Source of the DNA: Cycas panzhihuaensis
Lineage: Eukaryota; Cycadophyta
NCBI GenBank assembly: GCA_023213395.1
Contig: CM041465.1
Location: 56,737,741-56,801,740, forward strand
Direction: 5' to 3'
Length of the DNA stretch: 64,000 bases
Under the pieces are notes generated by a model. It saw nothing but the letters and a program-made list of their open reading frames with translations. It ran no database searches and was not told the DNA's origin. Shown here one piece after another: positions 20,873 through 33,420 of this stretch. Every line of letters starts with the position of its first letter. Position 1 is the first letter of the stretch. The translations under genes were made by a program, and so were the position numbers.

Positions 20873-22525
20873 CATTTATAGCTTTTTCATTTTTTTCAAC
20901 TTTTATTATTCACAAACTATCACTTTTCCTATTGCTTGGAAGCCATAACTTCTTTCTTGACACACTAGTTTAGAACACTTGGGTATGTGGAGGTGCCTTA
21001 CTTAGAGAGCTAGCCATTCTGAGGCTATCTTTCTCTCCCTTTCTACCCCCCTTTCTCCCATGGTTGTTTGAGCAATTCGCATGTATATAAAGCAAAGTTT
21101 AAACTACACATTGTGTTTATTTAAAAGAGCATTTATATAAGATTACACTCTTCTCTTTTAGCAACCATACACATACATATATGAATGCATATTTGCTCTC
21201 ATGTATATCTAACACCTGTGGAAGGGAAAACGAACTTATTGTGCAGGTCTTATTTTTTTTAGAGTAAGCAAGGATTATCATGGAAGGTATAGATATTTCT
21301 TTTATTTTTATTACTTTAATTTGAACTTTCTTTTTTTATTGCAACTCTTTTCTTTTGGTTTCTTTATGCACTAGCTCTTGGGGAAGGTAAGGAAGCCCCG
21401 CCGGTATTTCTCTTACAACACCAACCGCGACAAGGAGCGCTAGGTGGGTGAAAGAAGATCATAAAGAAAGGAGAAAGGTTTGCTTCACCAGTCATCCTAG
21501 TCCCAGGTGTACCTTCTCATACCTTATCTTATTTCTCATCATTCTCCCCCTCTCCCAAAGGAAAAAAGAGAAAAGGAAAGGTTACACATACTTTTTTGCT
21601 TGCGGATTGCTTGATTTACACTCATTAGGGAAAGAAATAAACCCTTTGCACTTGTAGTTATTAACCTCACTAGTGAAATAGTATCCTACTTTTGTTGCAT
21701 TCCCATTCTCTTTTTTTGCATGACTCTTACATCTATTAGAGTAAGGGTACAAAGGGTTGCAATCTCTTCTATCACTACTTTTCTTTCCCATGCACTACCA
21801 AGGTAGTTTGCATTAATTGCTACTCTCTTTTATGCAATTTGTTGTCCTCTTAGTTCCTTTGCTTTTATTGTCATTCGTAAAAAAAAGAGAGAGATGCGAG
21901 AATCAAAAGAGGGTGTTATTATTCTTTTCCTTCTTCTTTTAATTTGTAATAAATCAGTAATAGCAACACTTTATACCATTGCACTACCTATCTAAAGCAA
22001 AACATAAACATACCACATAGTACTTTATTCACCTAGTTGCCTACCTAGTGCATTGAAATCTTAGGAGGACCCTCCTTTAAGTGCCCCTCTAATAAGGCCT
22101 CATCTTGTCTTACCCCCATTTAGGAGTTAGTCCTTCTACCCAACCTCCTCTTTGCATCTTCGTTATTTCGCTACTCCTTTCTTGTCCATAAGAACCCCCT
22201 TCTCCATTAGGGTCATCCTCCCTCTTTTCCCTCCTTCTTGGAAAAAGTGCCTTTTCATCTCATCTCTCCTTCATCTACTAGTCAGGATAGGAGAGTCCCT
22301 TTTGAGGCTACTCGGCAAACTAAGGGAGCCTCTTACCAATCTCGAATCCGAGAAGGTGCTCATCATAAGGGAAAGTTTGTGTGCCATTTGCAGATCCCTA
22401 AACCTATATTTTAACACATGGATGCCTTTTTTGGGTAATCCTTTCTTTTTCTTCTAAGGATCCTTTAGCCTTAAGATTACTGATTATATAGGTTTGATCC
22501 CCTTACATCTAGTGACCCCTAGAGG

Positions 22526-24100
22526 TGTGCTTCCAGCCATTTTGGCCATAGGTGCAAAGGTCTCCTCAAAATCCACATCTTCAGTCTATGTATATCCCTT
22601 AATTACGAGTTGAGCTTTATATTTGTCAATGTCATAATTAGATTAATACTTCACCTTATATACCCATCTGCAACTAATAGGTTTCTTTCCTAAAGGAAGC
22701 TCAATAAGATCCCATGGTCATTCCTCAAAATGGAGTCATACTACTCTTTCATAGTTGTCTACTAGTGGGGTGCATCCTTGGATTTAATAAATGACTTAGG
22801 TCCATTAGTGTTTAAAACATTAGATATCAAGGTAAAATTAACCTTGCTTCATGTCTGAACACCTGCACTAGTGTCAATGTCACCAATCTTGGAATCTTTT
22901 ATGGTATGAGTATACCACTTAAGCAATTGTTTATGAGGATAGAGGAAGAAGAAACATTTGCAAGATTTTCTCTCTCTCTTAACTCTTTTCATTAGTCTCA
23001 TATTTCTCTTCCTTGCTTTTAGCATCAACATTTATAATTGGAATAATTCCCTCATCAAATTCATCAAAATGGACATTCCTACTAATTACAATCTTCCTCT
23101 CACAGAGATCTCAAAGTCTACATGCCTTGGTTAACTCACTATACCTGACAAGAATACATTTATGACTTTTGTCATTAAGTTTTTATCTTTCTACATTAGG
23201 TACATGAACAAAAGCAGTACAACCAAAGACTCAAAGATTATAAATAAAAGATTTCCTTCCTGTCCAAGCCTCTTTAGGAGCTATATTTTGAATAACTATA
23301 ATTGGACTTCTATTCAAAACATATATAATTGTATTCATAGCTTCATCGCAAAAACCATTAGAGACATTCCCAGCTTTAAGCATATACCTAGCCATCTCAG
23401 CAATGGTATAATTCTTTCTCTCAACCATACCATTTTGTTGTAGTGTATAGGATGTCATCGGCTACCACCTAATGCCATGATCCTTGCACAAAGTAATAAA
23501 CTCATATGACAAGTATTTTCCTTCATTATCACTACTCAAAATCTTAATCTTCTTCTCAAAGAAGTTTTCTGTTTAGCTTTGAGCTCCTTGAATTTTTCAA
23601 ATACCTTCGAATCCTCTTGGTTAAGTTATCGATGAAGGTCATGAAGTATTTACCTCTTCCAAGTGAGATTGGTGTGATTAGCCCACACAAGTCTGAATGA
23701 ACCAATTCTAATTTGTCTTTAGCCTACCAAGTGGACTTGACAAATTTTTCTTTATGTTGTTTCCCTAAAGCACATTCACTACAGATTTTATTACCTTTTT
23801 GTACAAGAGGGAGAACAAGCACCATTTGGAATTTGTTCAATAACTAAAGATTATGGTAATTTGAATGACCATAGCAGTCATACTATTATGTATCAGATAA
23901 ACTTACAATAAGATTATGCTCAGGTGAGCTAGAGAATTTATACAAACCATTCTCTTTGATTTTTTGAGCTATTACAAAATCTCCATCCTTATTGGTACAT
24001 TTACCAGTGTTAAATAGAACCTTCAAGTTAAGTTTAGCCACACAACTTATAGAGAGCAAGTTATGCTTAAAATAATGTGGATACAACATATTAGAGATCT
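22526..24100 (-). pseudogene. Copia pol: GAG-pre-integrase, integrase, start of RT
   Basis: The pre-integrase domain (24089-23886) reads HNLLSISCVAKLNLKVLF. The integrase core follows in pieces: LVHSDLCG with the first Asp and FMTFIDNLTK near 23700-23640, then a frameshift, the second Asp in LSSDNEGKYLS, then TLQQNGMVERKN with the catalytic Glu and MARYMLKAGN to NRSPIIV (23458-23231). The tail includes VFGCTAFVHVPN and a charged linker. RT begins with WDLIELPLGKKPISCRWVYK and stops at ETFAPMAKMA. All three integrase catalytic residues are still readable, but stops and frameshifts are frequent. Confidence 0.85.
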
Positions 24101-24192
24101 TGATTTTGTGACCAAGCTAATTAAGAATAATTGTACCCTAGCTAACTACCTTGTGCTAACTATCATCATGTAGAATAATGGTTTGATTACAT

Positions 24193-25167
24193 TTATCTTT
24201 TGAGTTTATTAAACCACTCTTTATGGAAAGTGATGTGGTTTAAGGTACTTGAATCAATGTACCAAGTACCATTAGTGGTAGAAATAGCACTAAACACAAA
24301 AACCTTTTCATCGTCAACAAATAGAAATGTAGCTTTTCCAACTTTCTTTTCGTCTACTTTCTTCTTCCAACAGTTCTTTTTAAGGTGGCCTTTCTTGTTA
24401 TAATATATGTATATGATATCCTTTTTTGTTTTGCTTTTGGATTCACTTGTGCTATGAAAAAGTGGTGGAGTTTGCTTAAGAGCACCCATTTAAAGCTTCC
24501 TTTTAAATTAAGAAGAAAGTCATGCCACTATAGTTACCTATGTGACCATCCATGCATTGCTCCTTATGCAAGAGAAGCCCATCAAACTCCTAAAAAACAA
24601 GCAATTGAGCTTTCTCAATTAAACATAAACTAGTTACAAATATGTGATAGCATTCATGGAAGCTATTAAGAGCTATAAGTTCCCTATCTTCTACATTTAA
24701 ACCAATTGTAATCAACTGATCTCTAATGTCCTTTAATATTTTCAAGTGTACAAAGATAGACTTATTTACTGATCTTACATGAGTACAATAGGTTTCTCAG
24801 GTAGAAAACTCTAGTTTCATTTTTAGTCTTATGCATATCTTTAAGAGTTTGTCATGCATTTACAAACAAAGCCTTGACTTGAAGATGAGTAATAAGTTTA
24901 TTAGCAACAAAAATTCTAATGATTACCAATACCTCTTTGTCTTGATCTTTCCAATCTTCAACATCTTTAGCTATAACAATAGAGGTCAATAATATAAATA
25001 CAATTGTGGCTTGAGGGGATGCTAGAATTGGTTTCAACTCCTTTCCTTCAACTATTTTCATCAACATTTTAAGTGCTAAAATATTTAAAATTTTAGATTA
25101 CATAGTTCTTTCTATTAAGTTTTTGTGCATCTAGAAAAATATAACGAATAATATTAACACTAGACAT
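24193..25167 (-). pseudogene. Copia gag and protease start
   Basis: A likely Gag start at 25167 (MSSVNI) leads to KLNRKNYVI, a variant of the N-terminal KLNGENYxxW motif, and the block VEDWKDQDKEVLVIIRIF typical of Copia Gag. A degenerate CCHC knuckle at about 24400 reads YYNKKGHLKKNC, its first Cys changed to Tyr. The protease site follows as WYIDSSTLNHIT, where WxxDSGATxH is expected (Gly changed to Ser). Stops occur between about 24850 and 24490. Confidence 0.8.
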
Positions 25168-26014
25168 GGTAAGAAAAATAGAAAAAAACAAGACAACAAG
25201 CATGAGTTTATAAAGAGACTTAGTGGTTGCAAGGTCATATTGCAATTTTAGACTTATAGAGTGAAAGTACAACTAAAAATATGATGACAGCAATTAAAGT
25301 TTTTAAAAACAAACAACTAATGGTTGAGTTATGGCACTTAGCCCTTTTTCAAAGTCTAAGCCCCCCACACTATGTGATTGATAACTTAGAAAATTTGAGT
25401 GTAGATTCCAAATAGATTTAAAAGCAATTTAATATTGCTAACCATTAAAAAGTGATAAATTAAATAATTTAATAGATTTTCATTGAAATTTTCACAGATT
25501 TCCAAATTCATAGCTACAAAAAAGTCACCCCTGTACACCCACGAGGCTTCATCAATTAAATAAAGTAATTCTAAAGTGGATTTCTTTAAATGAATGTTGG
25601 AATAGATAAACACCAACTTGGTCTACACATTTGTAATGAAAATCAAAGGAGAAACAAGATATGTTTGATAAATTTTGAGGAAGAAATGGAGTTTAGAGGG
25701 CTATCCACTTCCTTGACATTCTGAAGCAGATTTAGAGTAAAATAAATCATTCAAAGGGCAGAAATTAGTGCCAAATGTTCCTCAAATATATTGGCAACAG
25801 TCCAATAAGTAAGAAATCTACAAAAATAAGCTATTTTGAGTTCCCAATGCTACAAAAAATGCCCCTGCAATGAAAATGATGCACTTCCACTAATAAAAAC
25901 CCTCATGTGTTCACTCACAAGATACAAGAATCAACAATGAAGCTCTGCAGTACAAAATAATATGCCAGTAGATTGAAATGCATGAAGGAACTAGAAAAAT
26001 TCCTATGTAATGAA

Positions 26015-26032
26015 CCATGGGCTCTCATACCA
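26015..26032 (-). promoter_or_regulatory. Copia primer-binding site (initiator Met tRNA type)
   Basis: On the minus strand TGGTATGAGAGCCCATGG directly follows the LTR end. It differs by one base from the common TGGTATCAGAGC core that pairs with plant initiator tRNA-Met. Confidence 0.75.
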
Positions 26033-26392
26033 TGTCAAAAATATGAAATAACTAGACTAAATTGTAATAAATGAGAGGAATGACACGAGAAATTGTATAA
26101 GGATTATAAGTAATAATCTTGCATTAGATCACAAAGAGTACAATGGCTCGGTTTATTCTTAATGCCTCAATCAATCAATTTGATTAATCATAATGAGAGC
26201 AAGAATACTCCTCATTTTAATGAGAGTGTGGAGCAAAGAATAAAGTTGTAAAAGTTTCAAAACAAGAAAACATTATGGCACACCTCATGCATGCTCTTGC
26301 ATATGTAAGAGAAAAATAGAAATACAACTCTCATGAGAATCTACTTAATGTGGAATATCAATCAACTCGAGAAAAAGAATGAGAAATGCACA
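26033..26392 (-). repeat. Copia 5' LTR, probable
   Basis: The inner end is fixed by the adjacent primer-binding site. The outer end (TGTGCATTTCTC on the minus strand) is a guess from a TG terminus, since there is no second LTR to compare. About 360 bases. Confidence 0.5.
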
Positions 26393-26409
26393 TTATTTCT
26401 AATAAATAG

Positions 26410-29000
26410 TGCTAGTCTTATACACCTTTTCAATCACATATGGACTTTTCCAATGTATTCTTAATCCTCCTTGCTGCATTTGGGATTTGTTGTTGAATTG
26501 GCATACTCAATCATACTTTCTAAAATACGATGTCCTGACATACCCTATCTTTCTTTGTCTTTTCTTCATTGTGCTATGTTTTTGTAGTTTCTTCATAGCC
26601 ACTTGAAAGTTTAAGATTTCAAACTCTTAGAATTATTGTTATTATTCATATCACTAGAAGAGAGTAAATTACATAGAAGGTGGTTGAACCTTATAAGATT
26701 CCCACATCCAGTAATTTACAAATTGCTTTACACCCTCTCCATATGAAGAGTTATCAATGTGAAGCTCTTTGTGATGGTTGGGCTAATATTTATGTGGATT
26801 ATTCATGATGTGTGCTTTCTTTGTTATATGTTATAAATTTGTTTCTTTGAATGTCGATGGTGTTTCCTCACTAGCAATGATTGTGATGGAGGCATGAGTA
26901 CTTCCCTTTCCCTAGCATAGGAAGTACCACTTCACTTCTGCCATCTATTAACATGAAGGTTATATCTCTCTAGCTCTGGAGACATTTAATTTTATACAAC
27001 CATGGGTGGCTTAGTAATAATGGATAGGGCACCATCTCTTTCATTATCTCGGCTATAGTAAAATCTATTAGGACCATGATACACTCTACATCCACCTTCA
27101 TATTCAACAATCTTCCCATTTACCAAAAACTCAATGGCCAACTTTAATAAATAAGTTGTGTCATCTAATTTTAGGCTTCCTAGTTTCGTCCACATTGTTG
27201 TTAGTAACATGTTGACTGCAGCTCTTCCATCGACAATCACCCCACATGATATCTCTCCCAATATAGTAATGGTGCTTGTATGGTCAAGGTCAAAGGAAAA
27301 CATTACTTTTTCAAAATTTTAATCGTTCCTTTATGTTGCAAGACACTCATTTTGATCCATTCAATGACTTGTTCAAGTGGAATGGTTAATTATAATTGCT
27401 TCATTAAATTCTCCATCAATAATAACATTTTTGGTATGTCCTCCATTGGTAAACCCTTAAATAGATCTTCAGCTTAGACTATAGGCAATTATGTTGGTCT
27501 TTCTTGTATTGCTAATTCCTTCTTCTTGGGTTTGTTTTTCCTTGTATACATATATTTTGTTACGGGTTTACTCGTAGGTAATTTCTTCTCTTCTTCTCTC
27601 TTTATCGCTTCTTCAAAGACTTTCCTCGTTGCTTTGGAGCACTCTATTTCAACTTTAGGGTTGGGGTAGTCATTCTGTACCTTTTCCTTCCTCTTTTCTT
27701 GACTCTTTGTTTATAATTTCATATTCTTATTTGATTCAAGGACCATAGCCATGGGCTTTGTTACTTTGGCCTTTCCTTTATAGTCTTTCGTGTGATGATT
27801 CCCTAGTCTATAATCTTTACATATAAAGGGACGTTGCTTATGTGCCTTGGCCATAGGGAAATCTAATTTCCAATGGACAAACTCAAGGAATACTAGGCAT
27901 CTCCCAATAAGTGTCTTCTTCTTAGAAGTTTTTGACATATTTATGGTAGTGTATAAGTTTTTAGTTGAATCAACACCTCTACCTTTGCCTCTTCCTCTAT
28001 AATTTCTCCCTTGAGAATTGATATAGAAATCTTTTGTGTTGTGGTTGTCCACATCATATATATGGCACCAATTATCATGTTTCCTCATAGTACTATTCTT
28101 AGGGTTAAGTTCTTTGTGGAATAAGAATCCTCTTTACAAATGTAACATCATTTGTCAATTCAAAATTCTTTCCCTTTCTTCTTCTTTACTTTCTCTTCCT
28201 CCTTTTTCTTCTTATTAGATTTCATTTTCAATCTTGCCACTTTTTTCATAAGGGCTTCTACCTAAAATTCTTCTTCTACTTTCTCCACTTAAAAGAGATG
28301 TCAACTATTTTGTTGTCATTTTATCTCTTGAAGCTCATCTTGTAGTTTTAACAATAATAGGTCATGCCTTCCTATTTAGGCATCCATCTCCTTCTTAAAA
28401 TCTAAGGCCAGCTCTTGGGTATTCTTAAAAGATTTCAATTGATATGTTTGCATTTCATTTTATCTTCTAACAAAATAATTGTTCATATTATGATTTATCA
28501 CATTTTCATACATCATACTAGCTACTATGATTTTCATGCAACTTACATAAGTCAACACTAGTTCTCCATGTCTTTGTTTGATTTTTTTCAATATGATTTG
28601 GACAATTTTATTGATGTGAAACTTTTGAAATATTTTCTCAAACTCTTTTTTCACATCCTCCTAAGATTTTATTTTGCTCAACTCTTTGTACCATGCTAGT
28701 GGTACTCCTCATAGTGTGCATGTAAATCTAACCTTAATCTCAACTTTATTTGTGATTTTTTTTCACATTCACCAAATTTTGGAACAAATGTATATGCTCA
28801 ATGACATCTAATGTATCATTGAAGATTAACTTCCTAAACTCCTTTTAATTATCCAATTTTGGAGAATCAGGTACTATATTTTTTATTTCTAGAGACTTCG
28901 TTGGTATAACTTCTAATTTTGGAGGTATAGCTTCTTCCTCTCCTACACTGGCTTTTGGCGATGTCCCAGGTGAACTTCTCATAATATGATCTCTCTCAAA
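26410..29000 (-). pseudogene. Ty3/gypsy gag-protease fused by deletion to integrase tail
   Basis: Read on the minus strand: an N-terminal Gag segment (about 28985-28650), a Gag core (KKEFEKIFQKFHINKI, ILKKIKQRHGELVLTY, 28654-28460), and a nucleocapsid region with Arg/Gly-rich linker and two knuckle-like repeats (WCHIYDVDNHNTKDF, ICKDYRLGNHHTKDY, 28088-27711). A retropepsin (27303-26992) follows, with VDGRAAVNMLLTTMWTKLG and Asp in the D-G context seen in several plant Ty3 groups. At about 26600-26410 a short integrase C-terminal block reads IHWKSPYVIEKV. RT, RNase H and the integrase core are missing, so an internal deletion of several kb is likely. Subfamily uncertain. Confidence 0.6.
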
Positions 29001-32000
29001 TAGGGGATTCTTAAAGGGTGTCCTTAAATGGATAAGTTTTAAAACCCATGATATTTACACTATTAATGGTGTTGCAATTAGGAATCACTATTTAGAGACC
29101 TTTTTGGCATCTCCTTAAAGAACTGCCTTGTTAAATAGTTCTCCCAGTATGCCAAGGGACCTTTCCCTGCTTTTTCTTATTATCACTCAAACTCTTTAAA
29201 CTAAAGCCCATACTTATTCCTTCCTATTTCCCTAAAGTTTTTCTTTTCTCCTTTGAAGTGTCATTTTTGTCCTCTAGATTTTCTTTTTCCTTTGGAATCT
29301 CCTCCTCTTTTTTCTCTGAGCTAAGTATATCTTATTCAAATGGGGTAAGTCTTATTACCATTGGGTCTCTATGTCCTTCATTTCCTTATTTTTTCAGTGT
29401 CTATGTTCCACTTGCTTTAGACTCTATTAGAACAATAATAATGTTCTATCTTTTGTAGTTCTTAGGGTAAAGTTGAGGGTTATGTGTCCAACCCTTCTTT
29501 CATGTACTTATGACAGTTGGCCAACATGTATTGGATCTTTTATGTATACATGATGTACTTATATGAGAGATTTCCTCTCCTCATTTAATGAATTAAATCA
29601 TTGTCCTTCGAATCATTGATTACTTTGACAGACCCTTCGACAAATCGTCCCTTGGTTTTGTCATTTTTAATGACACTTAACCTCTTAACCCTCTTTAATT
29701 TCTTTTCATTTGACCATCTTAGTGCCCTTTGTTTGCTTGATTCTATCATCCCCTTAAGTGAAGGTCCTTGTAATGGATCCCTTGCCTTTAAAGGTTACTT
29801 TGGTGGCATTGGAAGGTCCCCTAGATATCAGAGGCTTAGTTACAAACTACCATCATGATGACAGACAAGGTTCCTTAATCTTTGAGCATAATATGTATGG
29901 TGAAACTTTGGTCCATTCCCTCCTTAATGGACATAGGCAATAGAACTAATGTTGAATTCTACTTTCTTCCTGTTAGAAAATGCACTTGTTAAGAGCCACC
30001 TTTTGGTAGTCTACTTAGGGTTTTATCAACATGTTAGTTTAATAACATCACACAAATGCCATAACTTATGAATCCATTCACATATCATAATCATAACACC
30101 ATAACATCATAATGTCATTACACCAACCATAACATCAAACATAAACTCAGAAATTAGTCATAATCATGCTCATAGTATAGAATTTCCATGCAATTCATAA
30201 TTTCAATGTCCAACGATTTCTTACATCACTTGGAGAATGTTTCACACACATACTATATTACAAAACATGACATCAAACTCAAATACTCAACTCTCATACT
30301 AGAATGGTGGAGAAATAACCATTAAATACATTAATGCATTTTGTTTTAGGGAACAACTATTCCTTTTTATAACAAATTACACCATTTTGATAATACTTAT
30401 TAGTTATGCCTCTTAATACATTAATTCAACTATATGATTGTACAAACGTATGTTCATAGATGATGTCAGCAGATTTAGAGTGCATCACTTTGATTGGTCT
30501 TTATTTTCCATGCATTCATCAAGGTGAATTCCTCATGTATTCCAGATTTATGTTGCATTTTATTCTAGAATGCAACCTATCATGTATTCCACAGGAGCTC
30601 TTTTCAGGCAGTTTCTATTGATTCTTAGCATGCATTCTTTTGTACGACCCATAACTGATACATTCCTACACTTATCAAGTTAGGCTAAACATGCATTACT
30701 AATTTTCTAGTGTCTAAAAGCACTTAGGTACTAGATTTTACCCCAACATTATGAGAATGAAGCATTAAAGAAGGAATGAAGGTTGCAGTCGAGAAAGAGG
30801 ACTAATAGTAGGGTCCTAGGGAGGGGGGATTTCTAAATAATCCCAACAACAACTATTAAGCTTTTGTAGGAGTAACTAGCAAAAATCGAGTCCAATGGAA
30901 GCACCTCTTTTCAATAAATATTATAAGATAGCAAGTTCACATCATAAAATGCTATAATTGATGTGCATCTTTGGGAGTTATGAACTACTGAAAGTTGCCA
31001 CATGTATTAGTCTATAATAAGTGATTGCCACTTGAGCTAGCCTCCCTCATTTAACAACCACTATAATGATGAAATATAGTGGCATCATGCCTAAATCAAT
31101 GGAGGAGATTCTTTTTATCTAATTAACAACCTCATTTGCTCAACATGAGACCACATTTGGTTGGAATATAGGAGCATAAGCCCTTCCATGGGACTGCATA
31201 GTAAGTCCAGGTACTAGATTGTAATGTTATGACTACTTTTATGTATTTATTGAATTATTTTAGACCCATGGAAAATAATAGCCATGACAACACTTCCCCA
31301 ATAATGTAGACAATGGTAATAAAATACATTCATAGCATAGTTCCTCTTGAAGAGCAAGGGGAACATGTACTTTATCTCTTATGCAAATATTATCCTAAGA
31401 TAATTCACATTGTTGGCAAATCTGGATCTTACTAAAGTTATTAGTTTTCTTGGAATTTTATATGGACCTAATCTATGTTTGGCTATCACTAGTGCCCTAT
31501 GCATTATATTTTTGCCACTTTGTTGGTCGAAATGGATGTTAATAATAATTGAGTCATCATTCCATTTAGTTAGTTTGTTTTCAATATTGCACATAGAAAC
31601 ATACATGGCTAACTCTAAAACCTAGGAGCAAAAAAGAAAAGATAACCAATGAATAATAAATCTATTGAAGAAAATCTCATGCCTATTAACTATTTGCTTA
31701 TCGTTTCATGTAGTCCTGGGCACTAGCTAGGCATTTCTTGAAAATTTTGACTATGTCTAAGAACTCTATGGGTTGCTTATGTTAACATTATCAATGTAAA
31801 TCGATTAATCGACTATCGTGGTTTGTTGATAAGCCCAGTTGTCAATGTAGATTGGTGTTGAAATAGGTTTATTTACTAAATGACCATTATAAAACCATTT
31901 TTAGATTTATGTAATTGTATTTTTCAAAATAAATACATATTGTAATGATATAAGAAGATTGAATAGATAATTAATAAGTCTTATAGTTTGTATAGCCTTA

Positions 32001-33239
32001 AGGTAATAGTGATCTTATAGCCCTAAGCCAGACACTCTTATAAGCATTGACTATGAAACAATGTGATTAGTGAGAGTAATCACATTGGATTATTATGGTT
32101 CAACTAATGAAATAAAGGATTGGTAGTGAATTCTATGTTTTTTTTAGACAACACTTGGTTGAATGCTAATTATTATTAAATAATTGATTAAATGTATGAA
32201 CAAAACATTATATAAATATACATCTGACATTTGGTTCTATTACTAATTGGATTTAATGTATTATAAGAAAATTCATATAAATTTGATAAATTAACAAGAT
32301 TACAATGGTCATTGTGATCTTTGTATAAGAAAGAGGTCAATTGAGAAGAGTCGAGAGAGAAATAGAGCAATAGTAAAAGATAATTTATACAGAATCAGGG
32401 GTGATGAAGCAAAGCTGCTAGGATAAATAATGGTTAGAAGAAAATTAACACTTTCAATTTATTAAAGAGTCACACAGAGAAAATATCTGTGAATTGAGAG
32501 AAAAGGAAATAATATTAGAAATAGTAATCCATTGTCCACTTTTAGAAGGGAAGTGAAAAGAATTTGACTCATCAAATGATACATTAGTTGAATTGGAGAG
32601 GAAGATAAAAGCACTCTCAATTTGTGATTAGATTTTCGAGAAAAACCCTCCTCCCCCACAACTATAAAAGAAAGGCAGTCACAAACTCTAAATACTAACA
32701 ACAAGATGACAAACATTATCCTTATAATTCAATATGCAATCAAGAACCCATTACTAAAATATGATGGCATGGCTGATAGAAATTAACACATGTTTGTTCA
32801 TGAACCATCCTGGAATTACAAAGGATTGATTGATGGTCAAACAAAATGGAATGAGCTCATGACTACATTACATAGTAGGGCTTGAACCTTGTACCAAAGA
32901 GCAATAAATTAGAGGTTAATCAAAGATTACCAAAATGCAAAATATAATTCTTAAAAGTAATTGGGCACTAGAATTAGTGATAATTAGCGTTCACATCATT
33001 ACAAAATTTGTAAATACAAGCTAGTGAAACATTTCAAACACTTGCTTATAGTACATACTTGACAACATACCAATTAGATGATCGATTACTTTGTAGGTAG
33101 GGTTCCATCGGTAATAAGAATTACTATTTGACAAAGAAACCCATAGATATTTCGAAAAGATTATTGATATCATAGTCAAATTGAAAGGTAAAATGGAAGC
33201 AATTCCACATATCTAAGATTCTCCCCATATTGTTGTTTA
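29001..33239. other. AT-rich sequence, no gene recognised
   Basis: No convincing coding motif. On the minus strand, a stretch from about 30755 (TGTTGGGGTAAAATC) down to about 29974, with TATAAAAAG at 30371-30363, could be the LTR and leader of the gag-protease remnant just downstream. There is no second copy to prove it. A 75-codon frame at 31606-31379 (-) matches nothing I know. Confidence 0.35.
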
Positions 33240-33420
33240 GTTGATTCAAGCATTGCAAAAATTAAACATGCCCAACAAGGAGCAAACACGAAGAGAAAAT
33301 GCATGGAGCATGAATTGTGGAATATAAGGTCACTTTAGAGAAAAATGTCCTATGAATTTTATGGTAGATCCATTACATGGAAGATGCACCACCATAAATA
33401 ATCTGCCATCCCTTATCATT
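33240..33420 (+). pseudogene. Possible gag zinc-knuckle remnant
   Basis: A short plus-strand frame contains SMNCGIxGHFREKC, a CCHC nucleocapsid knuckle with the first Cys changed to Ser and one stop. It follows a helical-looking segment (IIVKLKGKMEAIPHI). No other domain is recognisable around it. It could come from Ty3 or Copia Gag, or be chance. Confidence 0.35.

Larger units (their letters stand above)
20284..22525 (+). mobile_element. Tat-like unit C: leader only, truncated
   Basis: This is the leader following LTR 2, homologous to 9133-11375 of unit B (GGGAAGGTAAGGAAGCCCC near 21378, a hairpin at 20842-20872, and a LLRLLGK-encoding block near 22295-22330). Homology stops about 22525, at the boundary with a minus-strand Copia fragment. 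Pol and everything after it are absent. I see no gag. Confidence 0.75.
22526..26392 (-). mobile_element. Copia element fragment (LTR, gag, protease, integrase, start of RT)
   Basis: Read on the minus strand: an LTR (26392-26033), a primer-binding site, a leader of about 850 bases, Gag, protease, integrase, and the first RT block (CRWVYKVK, then FEETFAPMAKMA) ending at 22526. There the sequence switches to the Tat-like leader. The rest of RT, RNase H and the second LTR are missing, so this is a 5' fragment or an insertion broken by later rearrangement. Confidence 0.85.

Noticed and set aside
30000-30755. Possible LTR (-) with TGTTGGGG start and TATAAAAAG box
   Set aside because: No second LTR copy, no primer-binding site and no target duplication in the window; mentioned only in the description of the region.
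31379-31606. 75-codon minus-strand frame
   Set aside because: Looked briefly like an integrase tail (HRLGPYKIP) but no neighbouring domain or further motif supports it.
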